NCBI RefSeq assembly: GCF_964204645.1
Contig: NC_134029.1
Span: 23,950,450-24,014,449, forward strand
Source of the DNA: Tubulanus polymorphus
Taxonomy: Eukaryota > Nemertea > Palaeonemertea > Tubulaniformes > Tubulanidae
Direction: 5' to 3'
Length of the DNA stretch: 64,000 nt
Made by a program: the position numbers and the translations under genes. Under the pieces are notes generated by a model. It did no database searches. It was not told the DNA's origin and worked only from the letters and a program-made list of their open reading frames with translations. Positions 62,301-64,000 of this stretch are shown in pieces; position 1 is the first letter of the stretch; the number at the start of each line of letters is the position of its first letter.

Positions 62301-64000
62301 CGAAGACTGTGCGTCTCTTTGAACTCGTAGCCGACAATCCTCCGGAATCCGAATTATTGCGCTTTGTAGTGCGATGATTGACTCTGCCTCCACTAGTTCT
62401 CGCTATTCGACGCTTATTAAATATTTTAATTGAATTTCGTCTGTCTTGTCGTTTAATGGCGTAATACGATACGGCTTAACCAACGCCCCACAGCATCAGA
62501 CACAACCGGTGTCTGCGAAAACAAACCCAACGTTCTTTCATTATTTCTCGAATATAGCCTGTTATCAAAGCGTCGTCTTGTCTTCTTTAGGAAGTCTGAT
62601 CTGCAGGTTGCGAATAGTTCTTTCGATATCGAATTTCTTTGACCGATTTCGGATTCTCAGGTCGAGGGGATGCGTGTACTGTCCGATCAAACCTTTTCCA
62701 ATATCGTATAGCCTTTCTAGTTTTCCTAAATGTTTTCGGCTTAAAAAAACAATATTTTCCACGTGTGGCGTTTTATTTCTTTTCACAAAAAACTATTCGA
62801 TACTAATCTGAGATTATGAATTGCGTGTTGAAATAATCTGTAATCTTGAGATCCAATTTCTGAGAGAAGCAACTCGAAGATTAACTCACTGATTGAAGGC
62901 GCAGTTTTAGTCGCTATTGTTCGTACGGATTTCTTTGTGTAATCCGAGAGACAAGATTTATTTCTTTTCATTCGACGATTGAAAATTTGACTTTCATTTC
63001 AATAGGTTTTAAAAAAGATTTCGGGTCGTGCGAGTTGCGTTATTTGTTCAATTTAGAGTCCAAATGTTACCAACTCGTATCCGATTAAGGATATTTTCGT
63101 TTCGATGCTCGTACGAGACTGAAGCGATTTGATGAATGGGATTTGAAGCAAAACCGGTTTCTCGAATCTGAAAAATAACTGCCTTAAGTAGCTTTTTATC
63201 TACACGACCACGTTTGACAGAAGCTATAATTCTTGCAGCAAAACGCGAAATAGGACAAGACAAAATTCATAGAATGCGCAGAAGCATCAAACGTTGTTTT
63301 TTTCTATAATGTTTGCCGCAGAAAATTTAGATGACTCAAAATGTAAACAAAATGAATTCGAAAAATTCAAACCCTAAACGTGACGAACAATAGAATCATA
63401 AAATTAATGTATTTCTGGTATCGTTGACACGCCAATTCATGTCGACACTTGAAAAAACCCCGACGGTGCGCTTTCTTTCCACGCAAACTCATATCTACGC
63501 ATTCGAACACAGAATACTAGAGTACACGTGTAAAATACTCGAAATCTATTGTATATCATGACCGTTGCTGACTATTATTTACGATCTTTACCCTTATCAG
63601 CTATTCAAACCGGGAAAAGAAATAAAACTAAAATTCACGAACGAGCCGGAATGATTTTTTGTTATCATTATCGGCACTCGGGGTTTTATTTGTGAGCCAT
63701 TAAATTTCATGTTTTAATGGAACGGCTTTAAAAAACGCCAACAGATAACGAATAAAAAGCCTTCTGTTTGTTGAATGCAGTTGATTTGCAACTGATAAGA
63801 ATTTATGGACAAATGTTTTTATTATAGCCAGGCGTCGGGAGATAAATGTCGGTTTTATGAATTTCTGTAACTAAACAGTTACACTAACCCAATCACAAAA
63901 TATACATAAAGTTCTGTTCTCTACTTTTTAACTCGTACTAGAATATCTAGGATAGGGAATTTATCCTATATCACCAGAGCAGTGAAGATCAGATCCGTTG

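Larger units (their letters stand above)
51036..64000. other. probable first intron of dachshund (continues beyond window)
   Basis: After the donor at 51036 no sequence resembling the next DACH exon (which should begin near RPGRPPKR) or any other recognisable gene is seen on either strand for 13 kb. The long first intron is typical of DACH genes. It contains palindromic elements at 56695 and 59292, simple repeats at 58806, and a local GC-rich patch at about 57400-57640 that stands out from the AT-rich surroundings. Confidence 0.6.

Overview
This window is nuclear DNA from a bilaterian animal. Its genes are split by short introns with GT/AG borders (three in a PGRMC gene, eleven coding exons in an ACE gene). 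The base composition is AT-rich, with TA microsatellites and many short inverted-repeat elements. The gene content (secreted single-domain ACE, PGRMC, an intronless class A GPCR, an expanded NAT8-like cluster, dachshund) suits a marine invertebrate, plausibly a lophotrochozoan. That placement is an inference; no gene here fixes the phylum.

Layout. (1) 1-1270, minus: the first three exons of a small secreted cysteine-rich protein that runs off the left edge. (2) 2029-7448, minus: a complete angiotensin-converting-enzyme-like M2 peptidase, rebuilt from 11 phase-compatible exons (627 aa), with signal peptide, zinc ligands, chloride and substrate residues and disulfides conserved and no membrane anchor. 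(3) 7.5-18.2 kb: a gene-poor stretch with two inverted-repeat elements, a TA microsatellite and one doubtful terminal exon. (4) 18204-20149, minus: a complete three-exon PGRMC (193 aa). (5) 22371-23405, plus: an intronless rhodopsin-class GPCR of 344 aa with variant signature motifs. (6) 24.1-35.9 kb, minus: eight tandem copies of a NAT8/camello-like membrane-anchored GNAT acetyltransferase. Five are intact, one has a premature stop near its C-terminus and two are clear pseudogenes. (7) 36-50.5 kb: no genes recognised, but several tandem repeats. (8) 50545-51035, plus: the first coding exon of dachshund, carrying the N-terminal SKI/SNO/DAC domain. The remaining 13 kb to the right edge holds no further dachshund exon that I can find and is probably its first intron.

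The genes do not form one pathway. The coherent unit is the acetyltransferase array, a local birth-and-death cluster with mosaic similarity between copies, decaying members and inverted-repeat elements in its spacers. The most distinctive non-coding signal is a set of eight dispersed palindromic elements of about 100-160 bp whose ends read roughly GGGGCCAGTTGC. They lie in ACE and PGRMC introns, in intergenic DNA and in the dachshund intron.
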